DNA of 64,000 nt from an uncultured Chloroflexales bacterium (lineage in GTDB: Bacteria > Chloroflexota > Chloroflexia > Chloroflexales > Chloroflexaceae). Position numbers and translations under genes: made by a program. Location: NCBI GenBank assembly GCA_937902315.1, contig CALGUG010000010.1:31390-95389 (forward strand), in the 5' to 3' direction. The notes beneath the pieces are model-generated. The model saw nothing but the letters and a program-made list of their open reading frames with translations. It made no database searches and had not been told where the DNA came from. Below, piece by piece: positions 8,920 through 17,259 of this stretch (its first letter is position 1; the number at the start of each line of letters is the position of its first letter).

Positions 8920-9648
8920 ATGCAACTTTCAGGACGAGTCGCACTTATTACGGGCGGAGGCACGGGTATCGGCGCGGGGATCGCTCGGGCCTTTGCTGAG
9001 GCGGGCGCGCAGGTGATTATCGTTGGGCGCCGTTTGGAGCCGTTGCAAGAGACGGTCGCTCAGATCGGCAGCGAGCGGGTGCGCCCCTTGGCGCTCGATG
9101 TGTCGGATCGGGCGGCGGTGCAGCAGCATATTGCAGCCCTGCTGCAAGAGTACGGCAAGATCGATATCGTGGTGAACAATGCGGGTATCAATATTCCCAA
9201 GCGCCGTATGGCCGAGCTTGATGCCGAGGATTGGGATGCGGTGCTCGAGGTGAACGCCACCGGACCGTTCAACGTTATTCACGCGGTGCTGCCCTCGATG
9301 CGCGAGCGACGCGACGGCTTGTTTATCACGATCTCGTCGATCGCTGGCTATCGTCCCAGTGTGTTGGGCGGCGCGGCCTATAGTGCCTCGAAGTCGGCGG
9401 TGATGGCACTGACACAGGTCTTGGCTCTAGAAGAGGCCGAAAATGGCATTCGTGCCACCAACATCTATCCGGGCGAAGTGGCGACCCCGCTGCTCGATAA
9501 GCGTGCGGTGCCGGTGACCCCTGAGCAGCGCGCCAAGATGCTGCAGCCCGAGGATGTGGCGGCGGCGGCTCTGTTTGTGGCTTGTCTGCCTCCTCGCGCG
9601 GCGGTGCCCGAGTTGATGATCACACCTTCGATCAAGCCCACCGCCTAG
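8920..9648 (+). CDS. SDR family NAD(P)-dependent oxidoreductase
   Basis: 242 residues, classical short-chain dehydrogenase size. The Rossmann glycine motif is TGGGTGIGAGIA (near 11), followed by NNAGI (near 89), the catalytic Ser region ITISSIAG (near 137) and YSASKSAV with Tyr/Lys (near 153). Arg after the second strand (VGRR) favours NADP(H). Substrate cannot be read from the sequence. AAGGAG precedes the ATG. It is followed, 214 bases later, by an aldo/keto reductase in the same direction. Confidence 0.92.
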   Translation: MQLSGRVALITGGGTGIGAGIARAFAEAGAQVIIVGRRLEPLQETVAQIGSERVRPLALDVSDRAAVQQHIAALLQEYGKIDIVVNNAGINIPKRRMAELDAEDWDAVLEVNATGPFNVIHAVLPSMRERRDGLFITISSIAGYRPSVLGGAAYSASKSAVMALTQVLALEEAENGIRATNIYPGEVATPLLDKRAVPVTPEQRAKMLQPEDVAAAALFVACLPPRAAVPELMITPSIKPTA

Positions 9649-9862
9649 CCTTTGGCTTAGGCTATCCTGTGGAGATTAGTTTGGGCGAACTCCCTCCGAG
9701 CTGAAAAATGGATAAGTTCTACTCTACGAAGGCTAAATAGAACGTCATCGAGCGGAATTTGCTAGCGGCTTCGCCCAGCTTGGAACGGCACTTTTTTTGA
9801 ATAAAACCCCGTTTCTGCGTACAATAGCAGTACGGACGATTTGCAGAATTAAGGAGACGACA

Positions 9863-10798
9863 TTGGAGTATCGACAGCTTGGCAGCGCCGGTGTGCGCGT
9901 TTCTGTGATCGGTTTGGGCACCAATCAGTTCGGCGGCAAGGTTGATCAGGCCGGTGTCAACAATATCATCGATGCTGCGATTGACTTGGGCATCAATTTG
10001 ATCGATACCGCCGATGTCTATACTGGTGGTAATTCTGAAACGACTTTGGGCGTGGCGCTGAAGGGCCGCTGGGATAAGGTTGTGCTGGCGACCAAGGTCT
10101 TTAACCCGATGGGCAGCGGCCCCAACGATAAGGGCTCGTCGCGCTACCACATTATGAATGGGGTTGAGGCCAGCCTGCGCCGCTTGCAGAGCGATCATAT
10201 CGACCTGTACCAGTTGCACCGCTGGGACGAAACGACGCCGATCGAGGAGTCCTTGCGGGCTTTGGACGATCTGGTGCGCAGCGGTAAGGTGCGCTATATC
10301 GGCGCTTCGAACTTCGCCGCTTGGCAGTTGGCGCGCGCCAACCTGCTGGCCGAGGTGCGGGGCTGGAGCTCGTTTGTGACCATTCAGAACCACTACCATA
10401 TGTTTGAGCGCGGCATCGAGCAGGAAGTGCTGCCTTATGCCACGCAGTACAAGGTCGGCGTGCTGCCCTACTTCCCCTTGGCTGGCGGCTTCTTGACCGG
10501 TAAGTACGAAGAGGGCAAACCTGCTCCGGCTGGTTCGCGCGGCGAGAATAACGCTTATGTTCAGCGCTATATGACGCCCGAGAATTATGCCAAGGTGCGC
10601 CAAATGACGGCTTGGGCTGAAGAGCGCGGCCACAGCATGGCTGAACTAGCTCACGCATGGTTGCTGGCGCATCCGGCCGTTTGTTCGGTGATTTCGGGCG
10701 CTACCAAAGTGGAGCAGATTCAGGCCAACGCGAAATCGGCTGAATGGGCCCTTTCTGAAGCCGAATTGACCGAAATTAACCAAATATTGGATGCATAA
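9863..10798 (+). CDS. Aldo/keto reductase
   Basis: 311 residues from a TTG start at 9863, preferred over an in-frame upstream ATG because AAGGAG (9851-9856) is correctly spaced and MEYRQLGSAG is the family N-terminus. The (beta/alpha)8 barrel shows DTADVY with the catalytic Asp and Tyr, ATKVF with Lys, and LYQLHRWD with His. VIGLGTNQFGGK and the C-terminal VISGATKVEQIQAN (NADPH binding) resemble the YghZ/Kv-beta-like subgroup. It reduces an unknown carbonyl substrate. A strong terminator follows. Confidence 0.92.
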   Translation: MEYRQLGSAGVRVSVIGLGTNQFGGKVDQAGVNNIIDAAIDLGINLIDTADVYTGGNSETTLGVALKGRWDKVVLATKVFNPMGSGPNDKGSSRYHIMNGVEASLRRLQSDHIDLYQLHRWDETTPIEESLRALDDLVRSGKVRYIGASNFAAWQLARANLLAEVRGWSSFVTIQNHYHMFERGIEQEVLPYATQYKVGVLPYFPLAGGFLTGKYEEGKPAPAGSRGENNAYVQRYMTPENYAKVRQMTAWAEERGHSMAELAHAWLLAHPAVCSVISGATKVEQIQANAKSAEWALSEAELTEINQILDA

Positions 10799-10822
10799 CA
10801 TTTAAACCATTTAAAAACCAAT

Positions 10823-10869
10823 AAAAACAGCGGAATGGAATCACTTTGGACTCCATTCCGCTGTTTTTT
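10823..10869 (+). terminator. Rho-independent terminator after the aldo/keto reductase
   Basis: A perfect stem (ACAGCGGAATGGA with TCCATTCCGCTGT) flanked by A-run and T-run, ending in TTTTTT. The A-run lets it work in both directions. Confidence 0.93.
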
Positions 10870-10973
10870 GATTATTTTTATACATATCAGCAAATCATAA
10901 TTATTGTTTAAGGTGCTGTGTGATATACTATCGCATATCGTAAAAATCAGATACCTCACCAGAAGTGATCGCT

Positions 10974-13610
10974 ATGCAGACGTTATCGGTCGTTTCGAAA
11001 CAAATGCCCAAAACAACTATTCAGCAGACGCTTCAGTCGCTGGATAGTGCCGCCGCCGATACGAGTCTTGCAACCTTGAGTGGTTTGGATATCCCCCAGG
11101 TACGTGCCCTCAAGTATGAGTTAGCGCAGATTTTCCCAGCTTCAAACCTACCAGGCTTTCTCTTGCAAGGCTTGTTACAACTCAAAGGTCGAAAATTAGA
11201 TGCCGAACGTGTAGCATTGGATCTGCGGGTGCTCTTTCGCGAGACACGCCAGTTGAGTCTTTATGGTACCTTTCTGGCGGCTCCAGCAGTCATCATACAC
11301 GGCTATCAGACTCTGCTTACGCTTGCTGGGAAGGATCTTAAAAGCGCCTTTCCACATGGAACTTGGCAGTTTTACACGGAGTTTGGTTTACGCGAAGATG
11401 CTGCTCGCCACGCGGTTGAGACGCGCGGTTTTAGTGAATTTGCGCATACATTGAACGATATCGATGCGGCCACCTGCTGGGTCGCGGCTGCGATCTATAC
11501 CCTGTACGCCTACGAGGATCTGCTCGCCAACGAGTGGTACGAACGAGTAGCTCTGCGCTGTGTCGATCTGGCTTTGAACGAGGCTGCCATCGCTCAGCTT
11601 GGACGCAAGCTGCCGCGTAAGGCTGAGGAGCGTGAGCGAGCGATCGCGGAGGTTGTGGGGGAACTGCGCGAGCGCTATGGCCTGAGCCAGTTGGCGAGTG
11701 ATTGGGCTATGCGACGCCCATTTGCTGGGCCAGCAGGCGATATGATTGAAGGTTATCCTCGTTCGCGGCGGCGCAGCTTCGAAAACTATTTGCATCGGCG
11801 TCTGAGCGAATTGCCCGATTCGTTGCGGACGCGTATGCAAGAGCTGCTGCACGAACGCATGCAGACCGAACTGCCCGAGTTTCAGAGCCAAATGAACTTG
11901 TGCCAGACCTTGCGGGCCGATCAGTACAGCGATGTGCGCGAGCCGCTTTCGCCCTTGGAGCTTCAGGTCGGCTTGATCGTGGGTGGCATCTATCATCTGA
12001 TCGATGTGTGGGAGCGCGATTCCCATGGCCATGTGGTGATAACGCCGCGCGGTTCGAGCCCGAGCGATCCCGGTCAGAGTATCCCTTTGATCGAGCATTC
12101 GCCCGGCAACTGGACCGACCGTTACGGCCAACCCGTGACGATCAATCGACGCGGCGATGTCTGGATCGCAGGTATGCATATCGGGCGTTTGCGTTGCCTG
12201 CCGCTCGAACGTATCCACGCCCAGGTTGCGACCATTATGCGCCAACACCGGCCGATCAGCGTCGGCGAGCTTGAGCCAAACCAGTTGACCGATATGCTTT
12301 TGGCCAGCGCTTTTCGAGGGAAACAAGAGACCTTGCGCGGTCTGCTGAGCGCTACCACCCGCGAGGAGTTAGAGATTTTGCGCAGCGCGCCGATTCTGGT
12401 CAATTGGGATATTCAAGAGCCTCATTTGCCTTTGGGCCAAGTGCGGCGGGTTCAGCGCGGCGTGGGCGACCACGCCATCACCATCATTCGAGCTGGCGAT
12501 CGCGTTATCTTCGATATGTCGCATATCTTTTTCGACGGGATCTGGGGCGCGATTTTGACCGAGATCGTCACCAGTTTCGCGGTGGCGCTGGGCGAGCAGG
12601 TTCGCCAGATGACGCCCGGGCGGGCTAAGATCGCGAAGCCGCTGCGCTTGAGCGCTTCGCCAGCCTTTTTAAAGGCAGCGCGCAACCGCGAGATGCACGC
12701 CCCGATCGAGGCTGATGCCGAGACCACAGCGGTCAGCATTAACACTATCAACCGTTTGCGCAGGCGTTTGGCCGAGCGTGATCTACATATGACGGTGAAC
12801 GATGTGCTGCTTTTGGGGCGCTATTTTCATGCTGCGACCTATCAACCCGGCCCAGTGGCGATGGCAGCCCTAAACGATTTAGAGGCCCGAGGCGGCGAGG
12901 CCACTCGGCTGCACGCTCAGATCATTCGTGCCCTCGAAGAGCAACGCGATTTGGTACCTTCGATCTTGATTCCTATGGATGCGAGTTGGATCGACCCTCG
13001 TCAGCGTTTACACCCTGCGACCTTGCGCAACCCTCAGCCCGAACTCTTGCCCCGTCTAACACGCTGTTACGAGTTGTTGCGCCAGCTTACAACTGATCCG
13101 AAACACCAGATCAAAGAGCAGTTTGAGAAAGAGCGGATCAATTTATGGCTCGATTTGGTGCGTTTTTCAAACCTTCTGCGCAGTTTGCGCGACCTTACCA
13201 TGCGCGGCGAAAGTTTTGCCACAGGTGCTTTGCGTTTGTTGGGCCATTTGCCGCGGCCCATGCAGAATTTGATGGATCAGATTCCGCAGAAGATCGATAT
13301 TTTGAATGAGATTGTGAAGGGCAGCGAGGTCTTTTCGAATATTGGCCAGGCGCCGCGTAGCTCGACCTTGGGGCGATTTATGAGCTCGCGCGATGATGGC
13401 GATACCAAGCTCTTGGTGTGGGGCGTGATGACAACTGGCAACGGGCAGTTGGTGATCAGCCTGCGTGATTTTCGCCCGCATGTTGGCATGTTGCACGAGG
13501 CGGGTTTCGGTGTGGTGGCCGAAGTTTTGGTGGCCGATTTCCTCGATTCGTACGCTCAGGGTATCAATACCTTAGTGAAACGTATTCAGAAGATATTTTC
13601 CTACAAATAG
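10974..13610 (+). CDS. Large conserved-type protein of unknown function with an HxxxDG-like motif
   Basis: 878 residues; a GTG 9 bases upstream is an alternative start. No family is recognised with confidence. The first third is helical and hydrophobic-rich, with a FPHGTWQFYTEFGLREDAARH segment near 125. The middle holds a basic YPRSRRRSFENYL stretch and a short beta-rich part. Near residue 520, DMSHIFFDGIWGAIL resembles the HxxxDG active-site motif of CoA-dependent acyltransferases (condensation, wax-ester synthase and carnitine acyltransferase groups). The C-terminus has KLLVWGVMTTGNGQLVISLRDF, another acyltransferase-like strand pair. There is no signal peptide. Only 3 bases separate it from a Ser/Thr kinase gene, so the two are co-expressed. 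Confidence 0.7.
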   Translation: MQTLSVVSKQMPKTTIQQTLQSLDSAAADTSLATLSGLDIPQVRALKYELAQIFPASNLPGFLLQGLLQLKGRKLDAERVALDLRVLFRETRQLSLYGTFLAAPAVIIHGYQTLLTLAGKDLKSAFPHGTWQFYTEFGLREDAARHAVETRGFSEFAHTLNDIDAATCWVAAAIYTLYAYEDLLANEWYERVALRCVDLALNEAAIAQLGRKLPRKAEERERAIAEVVGELRERYGLSQLASDWAMRRPFAGPAGDMIEGYPRSRRRSFENYLHRRLSELPDSLRTRMQELLHERMQTELPEFQSQMNLCQTLRADQYSDVREPLSPLELQVGLIVGGIYHLIDVWERDSHGHVVITPRGSSPSDPGQSIPLIEHSPGNWTDRYGQPVTINRRGDVWIAGMHIGRLRCLPLERIHAQVATIMRQHRPISVGELEPNQLTDMLLASAFRGKQETLRGLLSATTREELEILRSAPILVNWDIQEPHLPLGQVRRVQRGVGDHAITIIRAGDRVIFDMSHIFFDGIWGAILTEIVTSFAVALGEQVRQMTPGRAKIAKPLRLSASPAFLKAARNREMHAPIEADAETTAVSINTINRLRRRLAERDLHMTVNDVLLLGRYFHAATYQPGPVAMAALNDLEARGGEATRLHAQIIRALEEQRDLVPSILIPMDASWIDPRQRLHPATLRNPQPELLPRLTRCYELLRQLTTDPKHQIKEQFEKERINLWLDLVRFSNLLRSLRDLTMRGESFATGALRLLGHLPRPMQNLMDQIPQKIDILNEIVKGSEVFSNIGQAPRSSTLGRFMSSRDDGDTKLLVWGVMTTGNGQLVISLRDFRPHVGMLHEAGFGVVAEVLVADFLDSYAQGINTLVKRIQKIFSYK

Positions 13611-13613
13611 ATT

Positions 13614-14996
13614 ATGACTGATCAACTGATAGGCCAGAAACTGGGCAGCTACGAGGTACGCGCGCTTTTGGGTAAAGGTGGCATGGGTCGCGTCTATCGT
13701 GGCTACGATGCAGCGCTCGATCGCGAATGCGCCATTAAAGTGATGGGAACGCGCAATCTGCTGCCCGACTATATCGAGCGATTTCGGCGCGAGGCGCGTC
13801 TGGCGGCCGGGCTACGCCACCCCAACATCGTGCAGGTCTATAGTTTCGGCGAGCAAGATGGACTGCTCTATATGGTGCAGGAGCTTTTGCCGGGCCAGAC
13901 CCTTGCGCAGCAGTTGGCGCGTATGGGCAAGCGGCGTTTGGCGGCGGGTAGCATCCACCGCATTTTGAAGCAACTGGGCGATGCACTCGACTACGCCCAT
14001 GCCCAAGGGGTGATCCATCGCGATGTGAAGCCTGCCAATGCGATCTATAACGCCGATAATCTGTTGGTATTGACCGATTTTGGTTTGGCGCGCGACAACT
14101 CGAGCAATCAGACCGATACTGGGCCGGGCGTGGTGATGGGCACCCCGGCTTATATCGCACCCGAGCAGGCCGTCAGCAGCAAAGGCATCAGCAAGGCCAG
14201 CGATATCTATGCTTTGGGGGTGGTGGCCTACGAGCTGGTAACGGGCCGCCTACCCTTTGAAGGCGAGACCCCTATGGCGATCGTGCTTAAGCATCTATAC
14301 GAAGATGCAGAGCGGCCCAGCAAGCTCAATAACAATCTGCCCAAAGCGCTCGATGGCGTGATTCTGCGGGCTATGCATAAAGAGCCGAGCCAACGTTTTT
14401 CGAGCGCGGGCGCCTTTGTACGAGCCTTCGCCGAGGCTTGGCCGACTACTCGCAGCGTTAGCCAGCCGACCCGCAGCAGCAAAACGCGCGCAAATGGTAT
14501 AACCGAGCAGAGCCGAGCAGTCGGTGAAGCGCTCAGCCCCAGCCCAAGCCCGCGCCGCAGCACGACTACGCGCTCTGGCACTGCGAGCCGCAGCAGAGCC
14601 GATACGCCCAGCTCGGGCACGAGCCAGTCGCGTACGGCGAATCGCTCTGCAAGCGGCGGCAAGCTTGTTGAGGTCGGTACGGCGGCGCGAGTCGCGGCAC
14701 CAGCGAGTGTTAGAACGGTTCAAGCTAGCCCGCAGGTTGCCAATGGCAGCAAAGCGGCTCGCTCAGCCTCTCAAGCTGCAAGCGAAGCGAAAACTCCTTC
14801 CAAGACGAGCACAACGCCAGAGACCACTCCGAAAAAGCCCACGAAGCGTTTGTTGGTGGCGCTTTTGACGCTTTGTGTGATCGGTATCGCTCTGCTTTTT
14901 GGTTTCGGCATTGACCCGCTCGTGATCGAGCGCGGCTGGTATGTGCTGCAAAGCCTTGTGCTCGATACCATAAATTCGTTCTTGCGACGGACTTGA
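13614..14996 (+). CDS. Hanks-type Ser/Thr protein kinase, membrane-anchored
   Basis: 460 residues. The kinase domain (about 10-270) is complete: LLGKGGMGRVYRGY (P-loop), CAIKVM with the ATP Lys, HRDVKPAN (catalytic loop), TDFGLARD and APEQ. A Ser/Thr/Ala/Arg-rich linker of about 140 residues follows, then one transmembrane helix near 418-435 (LLVALLTLCVIGIALLFGFG) and a tail of only about 25 residues, so there is no extracellular sensor domain such as PASTA. It phosphorylates Ser/Thr on unknown targets; the protein encoded just upstream is the obvious candidate partner. Start 3 bases after that gene's stop. Confidence 0.95.
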   Translation: MTDQLIGQKLGSYEVRALLGKGGMGRVYRGYDAALDRECAIKVMGTRNLLPDYIERFRREARLAAGLRHPNIVQVYSFGEQDGLLYMVQELLPGQTLAQQLARMGKRRLAAGSIHRILKQLGDALDYAHAQGVIHRDVKPANAIYNADNLLVLTDFGLARDNSSNQTDTGPGVVMGTPAYIAPEQAVSSKGISKASDIYALGVVAYELVTGRLPFEGETPMAIVLKHLYEDAERPSKLNNNLPKALDGVILRAMHKEPSQRFSSAGAFVRAFAEAWPTTRSVSQPTRSSKTRANGITEQSRAVGEALSPSPSPRRSTTTRSGTASRSRADTPSSGTSQSRTANRSASGGKLVEVGTAARVAAPASVRTVQASPQVANGSKAARSASQAASEAKTPSKTSTTPETTPKKPTKRLLVALLTLCVIGIALLFGFGIDPLVIERGWYVLQSLVLDTINSFLRRT

Positions 14997-15060
14997 CCGC
15001 GCATCGTATCGATGATAGGCTAGCTTTAAATTAAATTGTTAGATACAAGGAGGCGCTACC

Positions 15061-15135
15061 ATGACAATCCTATTCCACAATTTTTCTGAGCCGAGCCTTT
15101 GCGCTTGCTGCTCTAGTGTGGAGTGCGCCTTATAA
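15061..15135 (+). CDS. Possible 24-residue Cys-rich leader peptide or micro-ORF
   Basis: ATG at 15061 is preceded by a perfect AAGGAGG site (15047-15053) with 7-base spacing, the strongest such signal in the neighbourhood. The peptide contains SLCACCSSVECAL, four cysteines in its last 11 residues. It ends at TAA 15135. Downstream lie three hairpins and an ABC exporter operon. It could be a translated leader controlling that operon, a small secreted or modified peptide, or chance. No homology can be assessed here. Confidence 0.35.
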   Translation: MTILFHNFSEPSLCACCSSVECAL

Positions 15136-15486
15136 CATATTTCGCTACTCGAATCGCACGCTGAAGCTTATGATGGGCCTCAAGTTGACTGGCTAGCTTC
15201 GTTTTGCTTGCCGATATGCTTGTTCCCTGTAAAGCTCGCGTGGCATAGCTTGCTCTCCTTTCTGCCATGGCTGGCCAGGCCGCTGAGTGCGCTCGGCCGG
15301 ACCGTGTAGGATTATTGCAAGCTGATGCGGAAACGAAACGTGTAGTTAGATTCTAGCCACGGGCGTATATCCGCCCGTGGCTGTCTGTTTTAAATAGAGT
15401 TGAACTGATGCGGCCATGGGGTTCGAAAGACCTATGGCCGTTCTGTTATAGAGCGGCAGGGGCGGGTTGCCCTATGCCGTTTTTGT
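15136..15486. other. Leader region with serial hairpins before the ABC exporter
   Basis: No further gene is seen. Apart from the terminator listed separately, hairpins occur at 15411-15440 (CGGCCAT / ATGGCCG, followed by TTCTGTT) and 15454-15479 (CGGCA..GGG / CCC..TGCCG, followed by TTTTTGTTT). The last T-run overlaps the region of the ABC gene start. Confidence 0.5.
15355..15391 (+). terminator. Hairpin terminator or attenuator
   Basis: A perfect 11-bp stem (AGCCACGGGCG with CGCCCGTGGCT), loop TATATC, followed by GTCTGTTTT. It lies between the Cys-rich micro-ORF and the ABC exporter genes. Confidence 0.75.
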
Positions 15487-15501
15487 TTGAATGAGGTGGA
15501 T

Positions 15502-17259
15502 GTGTTTCATTCTTTGCAACACTACTGGCGATTGTTGGCGACCTATCTGCGCGATCAGGTCGTGGCGGTCTCTGTTTTAGCGGTTTTGTTGTTGACCGGA
15601 ATCGGTGTACAGTTGCTGCACCCTCAGATCGTGCGCAGCTTTATCGATGCCAGCCAGAACCAAGTGGCACATCGGCTGTTGCTCACGATCGCGGGCCTCT
15701 TTGTGGCGCTCGTTGTGATCCAGCGCTTAATCGGTGTCGCTACCACCTATCTGGGCGAGCAGGTTGCTTGGCGCGCTACCAACGCCCTGCGTAGCGATCT
15801 TTTGCTGCACTGTTTGCAGCTCGATCTGCCCTTTCATCAGCGCCACACTCCGGGCGAGCTGATCGAACGCGTCGATGGAGATGTGACCGCTTTGGCGAAC
15901 TTCTTTTCGCAACTGGTGATCAAGCTGCTCGGCAATGCCTTGCTGGTGCTGGGCGTGCTTGTGATGATTGTGCGCGAAGATTGGCGGATCGCCTTGGCGC
16001 TTTTGGTCTATGTGCTTGTGAGCATTTTGGCGCTGATGGCCCTGCAGCGCGTGGCGGTGGCGCGTTGGGCCAGAATGAGCGAGCTGCAGGCCGAGCTGGC
16101 GAGCTTTGTCGAAGAGCAGATCGCCGCCAAAGAAGATCTGCGTGGCAACGGCGGCGAAGGCTTTGTGATGCGACGCTTCTTTGAGCAGATGCGCCGCCGC
16201 CTGCGGGCTTATCGCAGCGCTTATGCGATCAATCTGATCAATCAAGGGCTTGCACGCCTACTCTATCTGGCCTGTTACCTGCTCAGCTTGGGAATGGGCG
16301 CTTGGTTGCTGCTGCAAGGGCGGGTCACGATCGGCACCGTCTTCCTGATCGTGAGCTATATCGCTCTGTTGTCGCAGCCCTTGGCCGAGATCCGTAGCCA
16401 AGTGGGCGATCTGCAGCAGGCCACGGCCAGCATAGAGCGGATCAACCAGATCTTACGGCGCCAGCCCGTGGTTAAAGATGAAGGCCAGGCGCGCCTACCA
16501 GCCGGACCTCTGAGCATCGAATTCGAGCGCGCCAGCTTTGCTTACAACAACGAAGACGACCAGTCTGCCGATCTGGTCTTGAACGAGCTGAGCTTAGAGC
16601 TGAAGCCGGGCCGCATCTTGGGCGTGCTTGGGCGCACAGGCAGCGGCAAAACTACGCTGACTCGTTTGCTATTGCGCCTCTATGACTTGCGTTCGGGCGA
16701 GCTGCGTTTAGGCGGTCTGCCGATCAAACAGATCGCCTTGGAGGAGCTACGCGCGCGTGTCGCTTTGGTGACCCAAGATGTGCAGCTCTTTCGGGCTAGT
16801 GTACGCCAAAACCTGACTCTCTTCGATGAGAGCATCAGCGACGCGCGCGTGCGAGAGGTGCTGAGCCAGCTCGGATTGGATGCTTGGTTAGACAGCCTTG
16901 AGCATGGACTCGATAGCCAGCTCGACGCTGAAAGTGCCGGACTCTCAGCCGGTCAAGCCCAGCTTTTAGCCTTTGCGCGAGTCTTTCTGAAAGATGCAGG
17001 CTTGGTGGTCTTAGACGAAGCCTCGTCGCGGCTCGACCCGCTCTCGTCGCGTTTGATGGAGCGGGCGCTCGACAAGCTATTTGAGAACCGCACTGGTGTG
17101 ATCATTGCCCACCGTTTAGAGACGCTTGAACGGGCCGACGACATTCTGATTTTGGAATATGGACGGGTGCTCGAATATGGCGAACGCACACGTTTGGCGG
17201 CTGATCCGGATTCGCATTTCGCCCGCTTGCTGCGGACTGGCATCGAGGAGGTGCTCTAG
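15502..17259 (+). CDS. ABC exporter subunit, fused permease and ATPase (canonical catalytic site)
   Basis: 585 residues from GTG 15502, behind GAGG with 5-base spacing; a TTG at 15487 is an alternative. Six transmembrane helices (about 20-310) are followed by a nucleotide-binding domain with GRTGSGKTT (Walker A), VTQDVQLFRASVRQNL (Q-loop), LSAGQ (signature), LVVLDEASS (Walker B with catalytic Glu) and IIAHRLET (H-loop). It pairs with the next gene as a heterodimer of the exporter type. Substrate is unknown. It overlaps its partner by one base. Confidence 0.93.
   Translation: MFHSLQHYWRLLATYLRDQVVAVSVLAVLLLTGIGVQLLHPQIVRSFIDASQNQVAHRLLLTIAGLFVALVVIQRLIGVATTYLGEQVAWRATNALRSDLLLHCLQLDLPFHQRHTPGELIERVDGDVTALANFFSQLVIKLLGNALLVLGVLVMIVREDWRIALALLVYVLVSILALMALQRVAVARWARMSELQAELASFVEEQIAAKEDLRGNGGEGFVMRRFFEQMRRRLRAYRSAYAINLINQGLARLLYLACYLLSLGMGAWLLLQGRVTIGTVFLIVSYIALLSQPLAEIRSQVGDLQQATASIERINQILRRQPVVKDEGQARLPAGPLSIEFERASFAYNNEDDQSADLVLNELSLELKPGRILGVLGRTGSGKTTLTRLLLRLYDLRSGELRLGGLPIKQIALEELRARVALVTQDVQLFRASVRQNLTLFDESISDARVREVLSQLGLDAWLDSLEHGLDSQLDAESAGLSAGQAQLLAFARVFLKDAGLVVLDEASSRLDPLSSRLMERALDKLFENRTGVIIAHRLETLERADDILILEYGRVLEYGERTRLAADPDSHFARLLRTGIEEVL

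Noticed and set aside
11388..12326. 312-codon frame antisense to the 878-residue unknown gene
   Set aside because: The sense frame is longer, coherent, and coupled to a kinase gene; the antisense frame has no ribosome site or motif.
15411..15440. tRNA gene suggested by GGTTCGAAAGACC
   Set aside because: Only one stem forms; no cloverleaf with acceptor, D and anticodon arms could be drawn.
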